Source of the DNA: Streptococcus mitis
GTDB taxonomy: Bacteria > Bacillota > Bacilli > Lactobacillales > Streptococcaceae
DNA: 61,621 nucleotides
Direction of reading: 5' to 3'
NCBI RefSeq assembly: GCF_001579045.1
Contig: NZ_KQ970262.1
Coordinates: 370,323 to 431,943, forward strand
Of this stretch, positions 38,951 through 47,941 are shown piece by piece. Position 1 is the stretch's first letter. Each line of letters starts with the position of its first letter. Below the pieces are notes generated by a model. It saw nothing but the letters and a program-made list of their open reading frames with translations, was not told the origin of the DNA and did not search any database. Made by a program: the position numbers and the translations under genes.

Positions 38951-39976
38951 CTACCACTGCAATCCAGCTGCTTTAATTTCTTTCTTAGAGGCATACTTGC
39001 CATTTGGTTTATGCCATCTTCCTCTGGAATCTTTGAAATAACCACCTGAATTTGCTGATTGCGTATTTGATTCCTGACTCTCTTCCTTTTCTTGTTCTGC
39101 TTGACGAGCCTTTTCTTCCTCTTCTTTCGCCTTCTTCTCGGCTTCTTCTTTTTCCTCCGCCTCTTTATTAGCCTTTTCCTCAGCTTCCTTCTTGGCTTTT
39201 TCTTCTTTTACCTTTGCGTCTTCAACTAGGTTTTTAGCAGTACCATCCAAATAGTTAATTTCTGCATTAGCCGAAACATTATCTAAAACGACATGCGTCA
39301 CAAAATACTTATCCACCTTTTCCTTACTGCTACCCAACTTAATTTCTAAGAGCTTACCATTTTCATCAATCCCTACATATTGCAACCCTATTTGTCTAGG
39401 AATAAGCTCATCATTTTGATAAATTGGCGTCACCTTGTAATCAAGATAGTAGTTAGGATGATTAGCAAGCCATGAATCCAATCGATTTTCATAGTATAGC
39501 ATACTACTCTGGTTATATTCGTCAGTTCCAGAATAGTTTCCAGCATTAAGCCAGTTAGTCATAGGAACTAAATTTCTCTTTTCATCATTCAAACCACTAA
39601 ATTGGTAGCCAATCAAATGACCTCTACTCATCAACCAAGCTTCTTCCCGGCCATCTCCGTAAAAGAATTTATAGTTGTGCCACCCTACTGGATCATAGGT
39701 CAATTTTGAATCTCTTTTCTCAGTTGGCTCATCGCTATCTTTTAGCTGAATATGAGCACCCGTCGCGCGATTTTTAGAATCTAGTTCGCCAAGTTCAAGC
39801 TGTTTTTCACTTTTAAAAGGCAATAGACCTGCTTCTTTGAACAACTTTTCATCAAACTTGGCTTGGTTTTGTTCCACTTTTGCTTCTGAAACTTTTGTCT
39901 CTTTCTTATGATCAGAACAAGCCACCAAAGTAAAGACTGATAAAAAGGCTAGACTCGCATAAACCAACTTCTTCAT
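38951..39976 (-). CDS. Lipoprotein DNA/RNA non-specific endonuclease
   Basis: A 341-residue lipoprotein: signal peptide ending LVAC (Cys20), then a beta-beta-alpha-metal nuclease domain (residues about 75-240) with SRGHLIGYQFSG (His as general base; the common DRGH Asp is Ser) and NLVPMTNWLNAGN (metal Asn). Next a long charged helix (KEEAEKKAKEEEEKARQAEQ) and a C-terminal GRWHKPNGKYASKKEI motif seen on other streptococcal surface proteins. Related to EndA, the DNA-entry nuclease. The ATG at 39976 has AAGGA at 8-bp spacing. Possible roles: DNA uptake, extracellular DNA or NET degradation. Confidence 0.85.
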   Translation of the reverse strand: MKKLVYASLAFLSVFTLVACSDHKKETKVSEAKVEQNQAKFDEKLFKEAGLLPFKSEKQLELGELDSKNRATGAHIQLKDSDEPTEKRDSKLTYDPVGWHNYKFFYGDGREEAWLMSRGHLIGYQFSGLNDEKRNLVPMTNWLNAGNYSGTDEYNQSSMLYYENRLDSWLANHPNYYLDYKVTPIYQNDELIPRQIGLQYVGIDENGKLLEIKLGSSKEKVDKYFVTHVVLDNVSANAEINYLDGTAKNLVEDAKVKEEKAKKEAEEKANKEAEEKEEAEKKAKEEEEKARQAEQEKEESQESNTQSANSGGYFKDSRGRWHKPNGKYASKKEIKAAGLQW

Positions 39977-40056
39977 ATTTAACATCCTTTAGCATTTTTA
40001 TTCCATTTTACTATAATATATCAAAACAATCAATCGTATCATATATCATTATTGTT

Positions 40057-40081
40057 AAAACCGCTTTGCAACGGCTTTTTG
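40057..40081 (-). terminator. Terminator copy 3
   Basis: AAAAAGCCG-TTGCAAAG-CGGTTTT on the minus strand, right after the aldo-keto reductase gene. Confidence 0.8.
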
Positions 40082-40109
40082 ACTGTGATTTATTTACATC
40101 TGCTTCTAC

Positions 40110-41036
40110 TTACGGCAAATTATTCCCTGCAGCAAGATAAATTTCATACCATTCTTCTCTTGTTAAGCTAAAGTTTGCCGCTTGGCTAACTTCTCTCAAG
40201 TGCTTAGGATTTGTTGTACCTACGACTGCCTGCATTTTTGCTGGATAACGTAATATCCAAGAAATGGCAATAGTTGAAGGAGTTACTCCATATTTAATAG
40301 CTAAACGATCAAGTACTTGATTTAAAGCTTGAAATTTCTCATTTCCAACAAAATTCCCTTTAAAATACCCGAATTGTAAGACAGACCATGCTTGAATGAC
40401 CACATCGTGTAATTTGCAATATTCAAAAATGCTGCCATCTCGCATAGCTGCTTGACTATCTTCCATATTAACATGAAAACCTGATTCGAATCCTGGAGTA
40501 AAAGCCGCACTCAATTGTAGCTGATTAACAGCTAACGGCTGCTTGACATCTTTTTTAAGCAACTCCATCATCATAGGATTTTGATTAGAAACTCCAAAAT
40601 CTCGAACCTTACCTTGTTTATAAAGGAGATCAAAGGCTTCTGCTACTTGATCAGATTCCATCAAAGCATCTGGTCGATGAAGAAGCAAACTATCTAGATG
40701 ATCAATCTTCAATCTTTGCAAAATTCCGTCAACTGATTTTATAATATAGTCCTTAGAAAAATCAAAATAGGTAAATTCTTCAATGCGAATGCCACATTTT
40801 GACTGAATCCACATTTCTTCTCTTAAATCTGGACGATTTTTTAGGACAAGGCCTAACAGTTCTTCACAACGACCACGACCGTATATATCTGCCAAGTCAA
40901 AGGCATTGATTCCAACAGACAGTGCTGTTTCTACAAGCTCTTCAACTTCTTTTACAGACTTATCTTCTATTCTCATCATTCCGAGAACAATTTCTGATAA
41001 TTCTTTGTCATCTTGACCAAAAGTTATATATCTCAT
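40110..41036 (-). CDS. Aldo/keto reductase
   Basis: A 308-residue TIM-barrel NADPH oxidoreductase of the AKR family (YdhF-type). Motifs: AFDLADIYGRGRCEELLG (catalytic Asp/Tyr), WIQSKCGI (Lys), LHRPDALM (His), and AISWILRYPAKMQAVVGTT near the cofactor end. The substrate is unknown; the family reduces aldehydes and ketones. The start ATG at 41036 has AAAGGAG upstream. The promoter/leader is shared in sequence with that of the DUF2829 gene. Confidence 0.9.
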   Translation of the reverse strand: MRYITFGQDDKELSEIVLGMMRIEDKSVKEVEELVETALSVGINAFDLADIYGRGRCEELLGLVLKNRPDLREEMWIQSKCGIRIEEFTYFDFSKDYIIKSVDGILQRLKIDHLDSLLLHRPDALMESDQVAEAFDLLYKQGKVRDFGVSNQNPMMMELLKKDVKQPLAVNQLQLSAAFTPGFESGFHVNMEDSQAAMRDGSIFEYCKLHDVVIQAWSVLQFGYFKGNFVGNEKFQALNQVLDRLAIKYGVTPSTIAISWILRYPAKMQAVVGTTNPKHLREVSQAANFSLTREEWYEIYLAAGNNLP

Positions 41037-41082
41037 CAAATTTTTCTCCTTTAATTTCTAACATTCTTCCCTTCATTATAAC

Positions 41083-41108
41083 AAAAAACCGCTTTTCAAC
41101 GGCTTTTT
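41083..41108 (-). terminator. Terminator copy 4
   Basis: AAAAAGCCG-TTGAAAAG-CGGTTTTTT on the minus strand. It starts directly after the stop codon of the PadR-linked membrane protein and is followed, as at copy 1, by TGTTATAATGAAGGG. Confidence 0.8.
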
Positions 41109-41110
41109 GA

Positions 41111-41926
41111 CTATATTTCACTCCATGTTATCTTTTTAAACCCACGGAAAAAGAGAAAGATACCAATAAAAAGAACAGCTAAAGGAATAATCTTTGTAAG
41201 AAAAACATTTGAAATTCCCATCCACTCATAGTAACGGAGCAGAGAACCTACAATAAGATGGGCAACAATCATACTGTTAAAGGGACGAAAAAACTCTTCT
41301 TTCCAATTCCAAATACTGATGACTAGAGAAAGTGTAAAGATAGATAAACTATCCCAGGGAGCAGGAAGATAAAAATCTCCTTCTTGTATGAAACTTCCCA
41401 TTCCTACATATCCTAGAACGACTAGCAGAACAAGACTTCCAACGACAATATAAGTGCCAATTTTCATCTTAGGAGAATCTTGGACTAGCCCCCAACGTAA
41501 GATTGTGGCCACAAGTCCAAATCCAATCAGAAAAAGAAGAAGTTGCCCTAAAAATGTGAGCAAATTGACTGTTAAGAGAGGACCTTTAGAAAAATCACTT
41601 AGTAGTTGATAATAACGTAATACCGCTAGGACAAGAATTGGCGTCAAAAGGGACTCCTTGATAGGACTGCGTGGTGCTTCCTTGAGAATCTCTTTCATTA
41701 TTTTTTTAGGATTCTTACCTAAATAATCCTCTGCACTCATGCCATCTCGTTCTGCTTCTGAGAAATCTAACATCATCAAATAAATCTGCTCTCTGAGATA
41801 GTCCTCATCATAGAGAAATCCAGCAAGATTAAAACTATCCCACAGCTCCTCAAAATATTGCCGATTCTCCTCAGAGAATTCATGTAACAAAGCGCTTATT
41901 TCTTCATAATACTTCATTTTTTTCAT
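41111..41926 (-). CDS. PadR-linked membrane protein
   Basis: A 271-residue protein with a soluble N-terminal helical part (residues 1-95, DUF1048/DUF1129-like) and about six transmembrane segments after residue 95. Encoded 3 bp after the PadR regulator, with a GGGGG ribosome binding site in the regulator's last codons. Such PadR/membrane-protein pairs respond to envelope stress or drugs; the exact family and function are uncertain. Confidence 0.7.
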   Translation of the reverse strand: MKKMKYYEEISALLHEFSEENRQYFEELWDSFNLAGFLYDEDYLREQIYLMMLDFSEAERDGMSAEDYLGKNPKKIMKEILKEAPRSPIKESLLTPILVLAVLRYYQLLSDFSKGPLLTVNLLTFLGQLLLFLIGFGLVATILRWGLVQDSPKMKIGTYIVVGSLVLLVVLGYVGMGSFIQEGDFYLPAPWDSLSIFTLSLVISIWNWKEEFFRPFNSMIVAHLIVGSLLRYYEWMGISNVFLTKIIPLAVLFIGIFLFFRGFKKITWSEI

Positions 41927-41929
41927 GGT

Positions 41930-42250
41930 TTAACCCCCATTCTTAATTCCTTCTACTTTTTGACTCAAATCATCCCATTGTTGCCAAAAGACTGAGACAC
42001 GCTCTTCTCCTTCTTTCGTTAATGAAAAATACTTCCGATCTGGACCATCTGGCGACGGGCGCATGTCGCCTCTTATCCATTGATTTTTTTCTAACTTTTG
42101 CAATAAAGGATAAATAGTTCCTGGAACGATAGTGTCAAATCCAGCATCTCGCAAAGTTTGAACCAACTCATAACCATACCGCTCTTTTTGACCAATCATA
42201 TCCAAGACACAACCTTCAAGAACACCTTTTAATAGTTGAGTTTCTTTCAT
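41930..42250 (-). CDS. PadR family transcriptional regulator
   Basis: A 106-residue PadR (winged-helix) repressor: LLKGVLEGCVLDMIGQKERYGYELVQTL, the PGTIYPLLQKLEKNQWI recognition helix region and PDRKYFSLTKEGEERV wing. Small (subfamily-2) PadR form. It presumably controls itself and the downstream membrane protein through the palindrome at 42312-42329. Confidence 0.92.
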   Translation of the reverse strand: MKETQLLKGVLEGCVLDMIGQKERYGYELVQTLRDAGFDTIVPGTIYPLLQKLEKNQWIRGDMRPSPDGPDRKYFSLTKEGEERVSVFWQQWDDLSQKVEGIKNGG

Positions 42251-42300
42251 CACTTCTCCCTTCTATCTATTTTGCAATACCTACTAGTAGCTTCATCTAT

Positions 42301-42329
42301 AATATACCACTTTTACACTAGTTTGTAAA
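42301..42329 (-). promoter_or_regulatory. padR promoter with overlapping palindromic operator
   Basis: On the minus strand, -35 TTTACA (42324-42329), 17-bp spacer, -10 TATATT (42301-42306). The perfect inverted repeat TTTACA-CTAGTT-TGTAAA (42312-42329) overlaps the -35 and spacer, as expected for an autorepressor. Confidence 0.75.
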
Positions 42330-42344
42330 GCATAATAGTTAAAT

Positions 42345-42376
42345 AAAAAACAGAACTAGCATGAACTAGTCCTGTC
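42345..42376 (-). terminator. Terminator after metG
   Basis: Minus strand: ACAGGACTAG-TTCATG-CTAGTTCTGTTTTTT, a 10-bp imperfect stem with T-run, 6 bases past the stop. Confidence 0.85.
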
Positions 42377-42381
42377 TACTT

Positions 42382-44379
42382 TTAGCCAATCACACTTCCA
42401 TTCGGTACAGCTGGATCAACTGTGAGAAGGGTTAATTGTCCATCATGTTCAGCTGATAGGATCATACCTTGGCTGACATATTTCTTCATCATTTTACGAG
42501 GTTTGAGGTTAGCAACGATTTGAACTTTCTTGCCAACCAATTCTTGTTCATTTGGATAGTATTTTGCAATTCCTGAAAGGATTTGACGATCTTCACCATC
42601 ACCTGCATCTAGGCGGAATTGAAGCAACTTATCAGAACCTTCTACTTTAGACACTTCTTTGACTTCTGCGACACGGATTTCAACCTTGTCAAAGTCCTCA
42701 AACTTGATTTCTTCCTTGTTTAGTTTGAGTTCGACTTCGTCTGGATTCCATTCTTTTTCGACAGCTGGCTTGTTGCCTTCCATTTGTTCCTTGATATAGG
42801 CGATTTCTTCTTCCATATCCAAACGTGGGAAGATCGGAGTTCCTTTGGCAACTACCGTTACACCTGCAGGGAAATCAGCCAAGCTCAAGTTTTCAAGGCT
42901 CGCTACTTCTTCCAAGCCAAGTTGATTCAAGACTGCACGACTAGTTTCCATCATAAACGGCTCAATCAAGTGAGCGACGACACGAAGACTGGCTGCCAAG
43001 TGACTCATGACACTTGCCAATTGGTCACGAAGAGCTTCATCCTTGGCCAAGACCCATGGTGCGGTCTCATCGATGTATTTATTGGTACGAGAGATCAGAG
43101 TCCAGACTGCTTCAAGAGCACGTGGGTAGTCAACTGCTTCCATGTGTGTATGGTAGTCTGCGATTGATTGTTCTGCAACCTCAGCAAGAGCATGATCAAA
43201 CTCTGTCACGCCCTCTACATAGACTGGAATTTGTCCATCAAAGTACTTGTTAATCATAGAAACAGTACGGTTGAGGAGGTTTCCAAGGTCATTAGCCAAT
43301 TCATAATTGATACGGCCGACATAGTCTTCCGGAGTAAAGGTTCCGTCTGAACCAACTGGAAGGCTACGCATGAGGTAGTAACGAAGTGGATCTAGTCCAA
43401 AACGCTCTATCAACATTTCAGGATAGACAACATTCCCTTTAGATTTAGACATCTTTCCGTCTTTCATGACAAACCAACCATGACCAATCAAACGTTCTGG
43501 CAATTTGATATCCAACATCATAAGAAGAATTGGCCAGTAGATTGAGTGAAAACGAAGGATGTCTTTTCCAACCATGTGGAAGACTGTTCCGTTCCAGAAC
43601 TTGTCAAAGTTAGCGTGTTCGTCTTGATCGTAGCCAAGAGCTGTCACATAGTTGAGCAGAGCATCAAACCAAACATAGACAACGTGTTTTGGATTTGATG
43701 GGACTGGTACTCCCCATGTAAAGGTTGTACGAGAAACTGCCAAATCTTCCAAACCTGGCTCGATGAAGTTGCGAAGCATTTCATTCAGACGACCATCTGG
43801 AGTGATAAATTCAGGATGGGACTTGAAAAATTCGACCAAACGATCTTGGTATTTGCTGAGGCGAAGGAAATATGATTCTTCAGATACCCATTCAACCTCG
43901 TGACCTGATGGAGCAATACCGCCAGTCACGTTTCCAGCTTCGTCACGGAAAACTTCTGCAAGCTGGCTTTCTGTAAAGAATTCTTCATCTGATACTGAGT
44001 ACCAGCCAGAGTATTCACCCAAATAGATATCATCTTGAACCAGCAAGCGCTCAAATACTTGAGCCACTACTTTTTCATGGTAATCATCCGTTGTACGGAT
44101 GAATTTATCGTATGAGATATCTAGTAATTTCCAGAGTTCTTTGACTCCAACTGCCATCCCGTCAACATAGGCTTGAGGTGTGATGCCAGCTTCTTCAGCT
44201 TTCTGCTGGATTTTCTGACCATGCTCATCAAGACCTGTCAGATAAAAGACATCGTAGCCCATCAGACGTTTGTAACGTGCTAGGACATCACAGGCGATGG
44301 TTGTGTAGGCAGAACCGATGTGAAGTTTCCCAGATGGATAGTAAATCGGCGTTGTAATATAAAAATTCTTTTCAGACAT
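42382..44379 (-). CDS. metG: Methionyl-tRNA synthetase
   Basis: A 665-residue class-I aminoacyl-tRNA synthetase. HIGH-type motif [15 protein letters not shown] in GKMSKSKGN, anticodon-binding helices, and a C-terminal OB-fold tRNA-binding/dimer domain ([23 protein letters not shown]). No zinc-knuckle four-cysteine set is seen in the connective peptide, as in the bacterial type-2 form. The ATG at 44379 has GGAAAGG upstream; reading further back is possible but unsupported. Confidence 0.97.
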   Translation of the reverse strand: MSEKNFYITTPIYYPSGKLHIGSAYTTIACDVLARYKRLMGYDVFYLTGLDEHGQKIQQKAEEAGITPQAYVDGMAVGVKELWKLLDISYDKFIRTTDDYHEKVVAQVFERLLVQDDIYLGEYSGWYSVSDEEFFTESQLAEVFRDEAGNVTGGIAPSGHEVEWVSEESYFLRLSKYQDRLVEFFKSHPEFITPDGRLNEMLRNFIEPGLEDLAVSRTTFTWGVPVPSNPKHVVYVWFDALLNYVTALGYDQDEHANFDKFWNGTVFHMVGKDILRFHSIYWPILLMMLDIKLPERLIGHGWFVMKDGKMSKSKGNVVYPEMLIERFGLDPLRYYLMRSLPVGSDGTFTPEDYVGRINYELANDLGNLLNRTVSMINKYFDGQIPVYVEGVTEFDHALAEVAEQSIADYHTHMEAVDYPRALEAVWTLISRTNKYIDETAPWVLAKDEALRDQLASVMSHLAASLRVVAHLIEPFMMETSRAVLNQLGLEEVASLENLSLADFPAGVTVVAKGTPIFPRLDMEEEIAYIKEQMEGNKPAVEKEWNPDEVELKLNKEEIKFEDFDKVEIRVAEVKEVSKVEGSDKLLQFRLDAGDGEDRQILSGIAKYYPNEQELVGKKVQIVANLKPRKMMKKYVSQGMILSAEHDGQLTLLTVDPAVPNGSVIG

Positions 44380-44465
44380 AATTTTTCCTTTCCAGGCAAA
44401 TGAAACCTGTTTTTCTAACACTTCATTATATCACATTTTTAAGGATTTTCGATAGGGAAATCTAT

Positions 44466-44498
44466 ACAAAAACAAGATAGACGAGTGTCCATCTTGTT
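44466..44498 (-). terminator. Terminator after the MacAB-like operon
   Basis: Minus strand: AACAAGATGGAC-ACTC-GTCTATCTTGTTTTTG stem-loop with T-run. Confidence 0.85.
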
Positions 44499-44502
44499 GA
44501 TC

Positions 44503-45762
44503 TTATTCATAACGAAGAGCTTCAATTGGATCAAGCTTCGAGGCCTTGTTGGCTGGCAAGACCCCAAAAACTATACCCACGCTAGCCGAAACTGCAAGAC
44601 TAAATAGGGCAACCGGGATTGACACTCCTACTTCTATACCTGCAATCAAACCTTGCAGTAACAAACCTGCTAAGGCAGTTAAACCACTTGCAATTGTCAA
44701 GCCAATCAAGCCACCTAACAAGGTCAAAATCATGGATTCAATCAAAAACTGGATTAAAATATTAGCACGTGTCGCACCCAAAGCCTTACGAAGACCAATC
44801 TCACGGGTACGCTCTGTCACCGAAACTAGCATAATGTTCATAACACCAGTTCCTCCAACAAAGAGAGAAATTCCTGCAATGGCGCTAATAACCGTCGTCA
44901 TAAAACTAAACGATTGTTGAACTTCTGCAAATACAGCTGACTCATCTGCTACTTGATATTCTCCCTGTTGCAAGCCAGCAAGCTCTGTCATTTTTCGTGC
45001 TAATTCTGGACCCAAAGTTTGAGTTAAGCTTGTGTCATTCACTCGAAAGACAATACTAGCAATTTCATCTACATTAAAATTCGCAGCAAGGGAGATATTT
45101 GTGGTAATAGGCAAGCCACCAAGACCATACATTTTTGAATTTTTAGATTCTGGGCTAGTATAAACACCAATGACTCGATAACTAAAACCATTGACTTCCA
45201 CAACCTTGTTAATAGCCTCTTGAGGAGATCCAAATAGACTAATGGATAATTCTTCATCAAGCAAAATGACACTTGCAAATTCTTTGAAATCTTGTTCTCT
45301 CAGACTACGACCTGCAAGAATTTCATTGTTAACAGCCTCCATATAAGTTCTGTTACCACCTGTCAAATTGGCATTTTCAACCTTTTTATCTTTATAAGTC
45401 AAGATGGCGTTCGTTGAGTTGGTTACATAGTAATTATCCACTCCCTTCAGTTTGGCTGCCTCCTTGACCCAAGATTCTTGCGGTTTTGGTGGTTCAACAT
45501 GAACTTCCTCTTCTTTTCCAGAAACCGTAAAAGCTGATTGTTTCTGAGTAAAAGATCCATCTTTACTTTTTTTAGAAGAGAAAAAGACACTGATATTTTT
45601 TTGAGATCTGGTCATATTTTTATTGAGCTGTCGAGACATAGAATCACCCAGAGCCATAATCACAACAACCGATGAAACACCGATAATAATCCCAATCATG
45701 GTAAGCAAAGAACGCATCTTGTGAGCCATAATAGATGAAAAGGCAAATTTCAGATTCTGCAT
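44503..45762 (-). CDS. MacB-like ABC transporter permease
   Basis: A 419-residue permease with one N-terminal TM (about 14-40), a large extracellular MacB-PCD domain (about 45-275) and three C-terminal TMs with the FtsX block (VTERTREIGLRKALGATRANI). MacB/FtsX-type exporters extrude peptides or drugs rather than import. Last gene of the adaptor-ATPase-permease operon; the ATPase stop precedes its ATG by 1 bp. Confidence 0.93.
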   Translation of the reverse strand: MQNLKFAFSSIMAHKMRSLLTMIGIIIGVSSVVVIMALGDSMSRQLNKNMTRSQKNISVFFSSKKSKDGSFTQKQSAFTVSGKEEEVHVEPPKPQESWVKEAAKLKGVDNYYVTNSTNAILTYKDKKVENANLTGGNRTYMEAVNNEILAGRSLREQDFKEFASVILLDEELSISLFGSPQEAINKVVEVNGFSYRVIGVYTSPESKNSKMYGLGGLPITTNISLAANFNVDEIASIVFRVNDTSLTQTLGPELARKMTELAGLQQGEYQVADESAVFAEVQQSFSFMTTVISAIAGISLFVGGTGVMNIMLVSVTERTREIGLRKALGATRANILIQFLIESMILTLLGGLIGLTIASGLTALAGLLLQGLIAGIEVGVSIPVALFSLAVSASVGIVFGVLPANKASKLDPIEALRYE

Positions 45763-45763
45763 C

Positions 45764-46465
45764 TTAGTTTTCCTCCTTTTCTAACTGAGCACTATCAGAT
45801 GAAATGACCCCATCTCGAATAACAATCTGGCGTTTGGCATAAGCAGCGATCTCAGGCTCATGCGTTACCATGATAATGGTTTTTCCTTCTTTGTTCAAGT
45901 CAACCAATAGTTGCATGATTTGATTACCTGTTTTAGTATCCAAGGCTCCTGTCGGTTCGTCTGCTAGAATAATAGAAGGATTGTTTACCAAGGCACGCGC
46001 AATAGCCACACGTTGCTTTTGACCACCAGATAATTCTGAAGGTAAATGGTGACTACGCTCAGTCAATTCAACCTTATCTAGATATTCCTCAGCTAACTTG
46101 CGCCGTTTTGAAGCCGAAACTCCTGCGTAAATCAAGGGCAATTCTACATTTTGCAGAGCATTGAGTTTAGATAGAAGAAAGAACTGCTGAAAGACAAATC
46201 CGATTTGTTTGTTGCGAACCTTAGCTAGTTGTTTTTCACCCAATCCAGCCACTTCTTGACCTTCAAGATAATACTCTCCACTACTTGGTGTATCCAACAT
46301 GCCAATCGTATTCATGAGAGTAGACTTACCAGAACCAGATGGTCCCATGATAGCAACAAATTCACCCTCATTCACTTCTAGGTTGATATTTTTGAGAACC
46401 TGCAGTTCTTGGTCACCATTACGGTAGCTTCTGCAGATATTTTTTAGACTAATTAGTTGCTTCAT
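45764..46465 (-). CDS. MacB-like ABC transporter ATP-binding protein
   Basis: A 233-residue LolD/MacB-type ATPase: Walker [10 protein letters not shown] (41-49), Q-loop FQQFFLL, signature ELSGGQKQR, Walker B SIILADEPTGALDT, H-loop VTHEPE. Its start lies inside the 3' end of the adaptor gene (17-bp overlap), so all three genes are coupled. Confidence 0.94.
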   Translation of the reverse strand: MKQLISLKNICRSYRNGDQELQVLKNINLEVNEGEFVAIMGPSGSGKSTLMNTIGMLDTPSSGEYYLEGQEVAGLGEKQLAKVRNKQIGFVFQQFFLLSKLNALQNVELPLIYAGVSASKRRKLAEEYLDKVELTERSHHLPSELSGGQKQRVAIARALVNNPSIILADEPTGALDTKTGNQIMQLLVDLNKEGKTIIMVTHEPEIAAYAKRQIVIRDGVISSDSAQLEKEEN

Positions 46466-47648
46466 CAGCCTTCACCTCTTTTCCTTCCTCTAGAGAAGAC
46501 GTTGGGTTACTGATGACCTTGACTCCATTTGTCAGACCTGAAGTGATTTCTTGGTTGTCTGCATCAGCATTGCCCAAACCAACTTCCACTTTCTTGGCCT
46601 TTTTCTGCTCGTCAAGCACCCAGACATAGTTCTTATCATTTTCAGTCACAACACTTGTTAGAGGAACCAAAATGGCTTTACTCTTATTCTTAACCTCAAC
46701 ACTTACTGAGAATCCTTGTTTCAAATCACCGATTTCACTTGTAACATCGATGGTATATGGATATTTAGAACCAGAATTACCACCTGCTGCGGCAGTAGCT
46801 GCACTTGCTGCTTCACCATTGTTTTTAGGATAGTCAGAGATATAGCTAATCTTACCTGTCCAGCTCTTATCTTGGTAAACTTTAGAAGTAAAGGTTACTT
46901 CTTGTCCGACAGATAAGTTGGCAAGGTTATATTCAGATAGTTCCCCCTTAACTTGCAAGTTTTCATTACTTACGACATGAACGACCACTTGGCTAGCTCC
47001 AGTTGGAGATTTAGAAACATTGTGGTTGACTTCAACCACAGTTCCTTCTAGAGTGCTGAGAACCGTCATGGCATCCAACTGACTTTGAGCCTTGCTTAAT
47101 TGCGCTTCTGCATCTGCACGGGCATCACGAGCATCACCTAGTTGTGCATCAATAGATGACACCGCATTTCCTGAGACTGGAGCTGAAGTTTGGGCTACTA
47201 CACCTTCGCCTCCTGCTGGTACTGGTAACTGGGGAGCTGAAGCGGCTTCATTTCGCGCTTGATTGAGTTCATTGATATGACGATCTGCCTTAGCTACTGC
47301 CCGACTCGCTGAATCATAGGCTGCCTGTGCTTCTGAACTACTGTACTTGACTAAAGCCTGTCCTTCACTGACTTTATCACCCACAGAAACAAGGATTTCA
47401 TCTAAATCACCCTTACTAGCATCAAAATAAACATATTGTTCATTTTTTGCTGTTACTGTCCCTGACAATAAAACAGAGGATGCCACGCTTCCTTCCTTGG
47501 CAACAACAAGATGAGTAGCCTCATCTTTTACAGCAGTCTGAGAAGGTTGTCTAAAGAGCAAAATGCCCCCAGCACCCAATACAACTACACTTGCAGCACC
47601 AATTGCTGCATACAATTGCCACTTTTTAGCTTTACCATTTTTTTTCAT
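46449..47648 (-). CDS. HlyD/MacA-like membrane-fusion adaptor
   Basis: A 399-residue membrane-fusion protein: one TM near the N-terminus (LYAAIGAASVVVLGAGGILLF, about 12-32), a biotinyl/lipoyl-like domain split by a long alpha-hairpin (about 85-195, Ala/Gln/Asp-rich) and beta-barrel domains. Together with the ATPase and MacB-like permease it forms a three-part exporter in a Gram-positive envelope; related pneumococcal operons are linked to antimicrobial peptide tolerance. Start: ATG 47648 with AAGGAG. The upstream region has a -10 TATAAT (47685-47690, minus) and a ComE-type direct repeat. Confidence 0.9.
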   Translation of the reverse strand: MKKNGKAKKWQLYAAIGAASVVVLGAGGILLFRQPSQTAVKDEATHLVVAKEGSVASSVLLSGTVTAKNEQYVYFDASKGDLDEILVSVGDKVSEGQALVKYSSSEAQAAYDSASRAVAKADRHINELNQARNEAASAPQLPVPAGGEGVVAQTSAPVSGNAVSSIDAQLGDARDARADAEAQLSKAQSQLDAMTVLSTLEGTVVEVNHNVSKSPTGASQVVVHVVSNENLQVKGELSEYNLANLSVGQEVTFTSKVYQDKSWTGKISYISDYPKNNGEAASAATAAAGGNSGSKYPYTIDVTSEIGDLKQGFSVSVEVKNKSKAILVPLTSVVTENDKNYVWVLDEQKKAKKVEVGLGNADADNQEITSGLTNGVKVISNPTSSLEEGKEVKADEATN

Positions 47649-47715
47649 AATGAAACTCCTTTTTGATTTAAAGTTCTTAACAATATTATACAAAAATTAT
47701 CAATTTAAAACAATA

Positions 47716-47745
47716 ACATTTCAGAACGAAATAATGACATTTCAG
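47716..47745. promoter_or_regulatory. ComE/BlpR-type 9-bp direct repeat (ACATTTCAG-N12-ACATTTCAG)
   Basis: Two perfect ACATTTCAG copies (47716-47724 and 47737-47745) separated by exactly 12 bases, the geometry used by LytTR-type response regulators such as ComE and BlpR. It lies between the divergent MacAB-like operon and gor. On the minus strand it abuts a -35-like TTGTTT (18 bp from TATAAT 47685-47690); on the plus strand it is 47 bp from TATAAT at 47793-47798. Neither spacing matches the comCDE promoter exactly. Confidence 0.45.
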
Positions 47746-47792
47746 GACTAAATTATTGTTCGGAATTTATTTTGCAATCATTGTACTAGTTA

Positions 47793-47798
47793 TATAAT
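47793..47798 (+). promoter_or_regulatory. -10 box of gor
   Basis: TATAAT with a poor -35; about 140 bases upstream of the gor ATG. Confidence 0.45.
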
Positions 47799-47941
47799 AC
47801 ACTTTATTTTTCTTTTTTGCAAGCCTTTTCTTTAAATTTTTTTGGACGTAGCAGATTTTTGCAATCACATCAAAAAAAAGATAGAATATGACTATCAAAA
47901 AATGACACTCTACTATTTAAAAGAGTACAAAGGAGTTTTCA

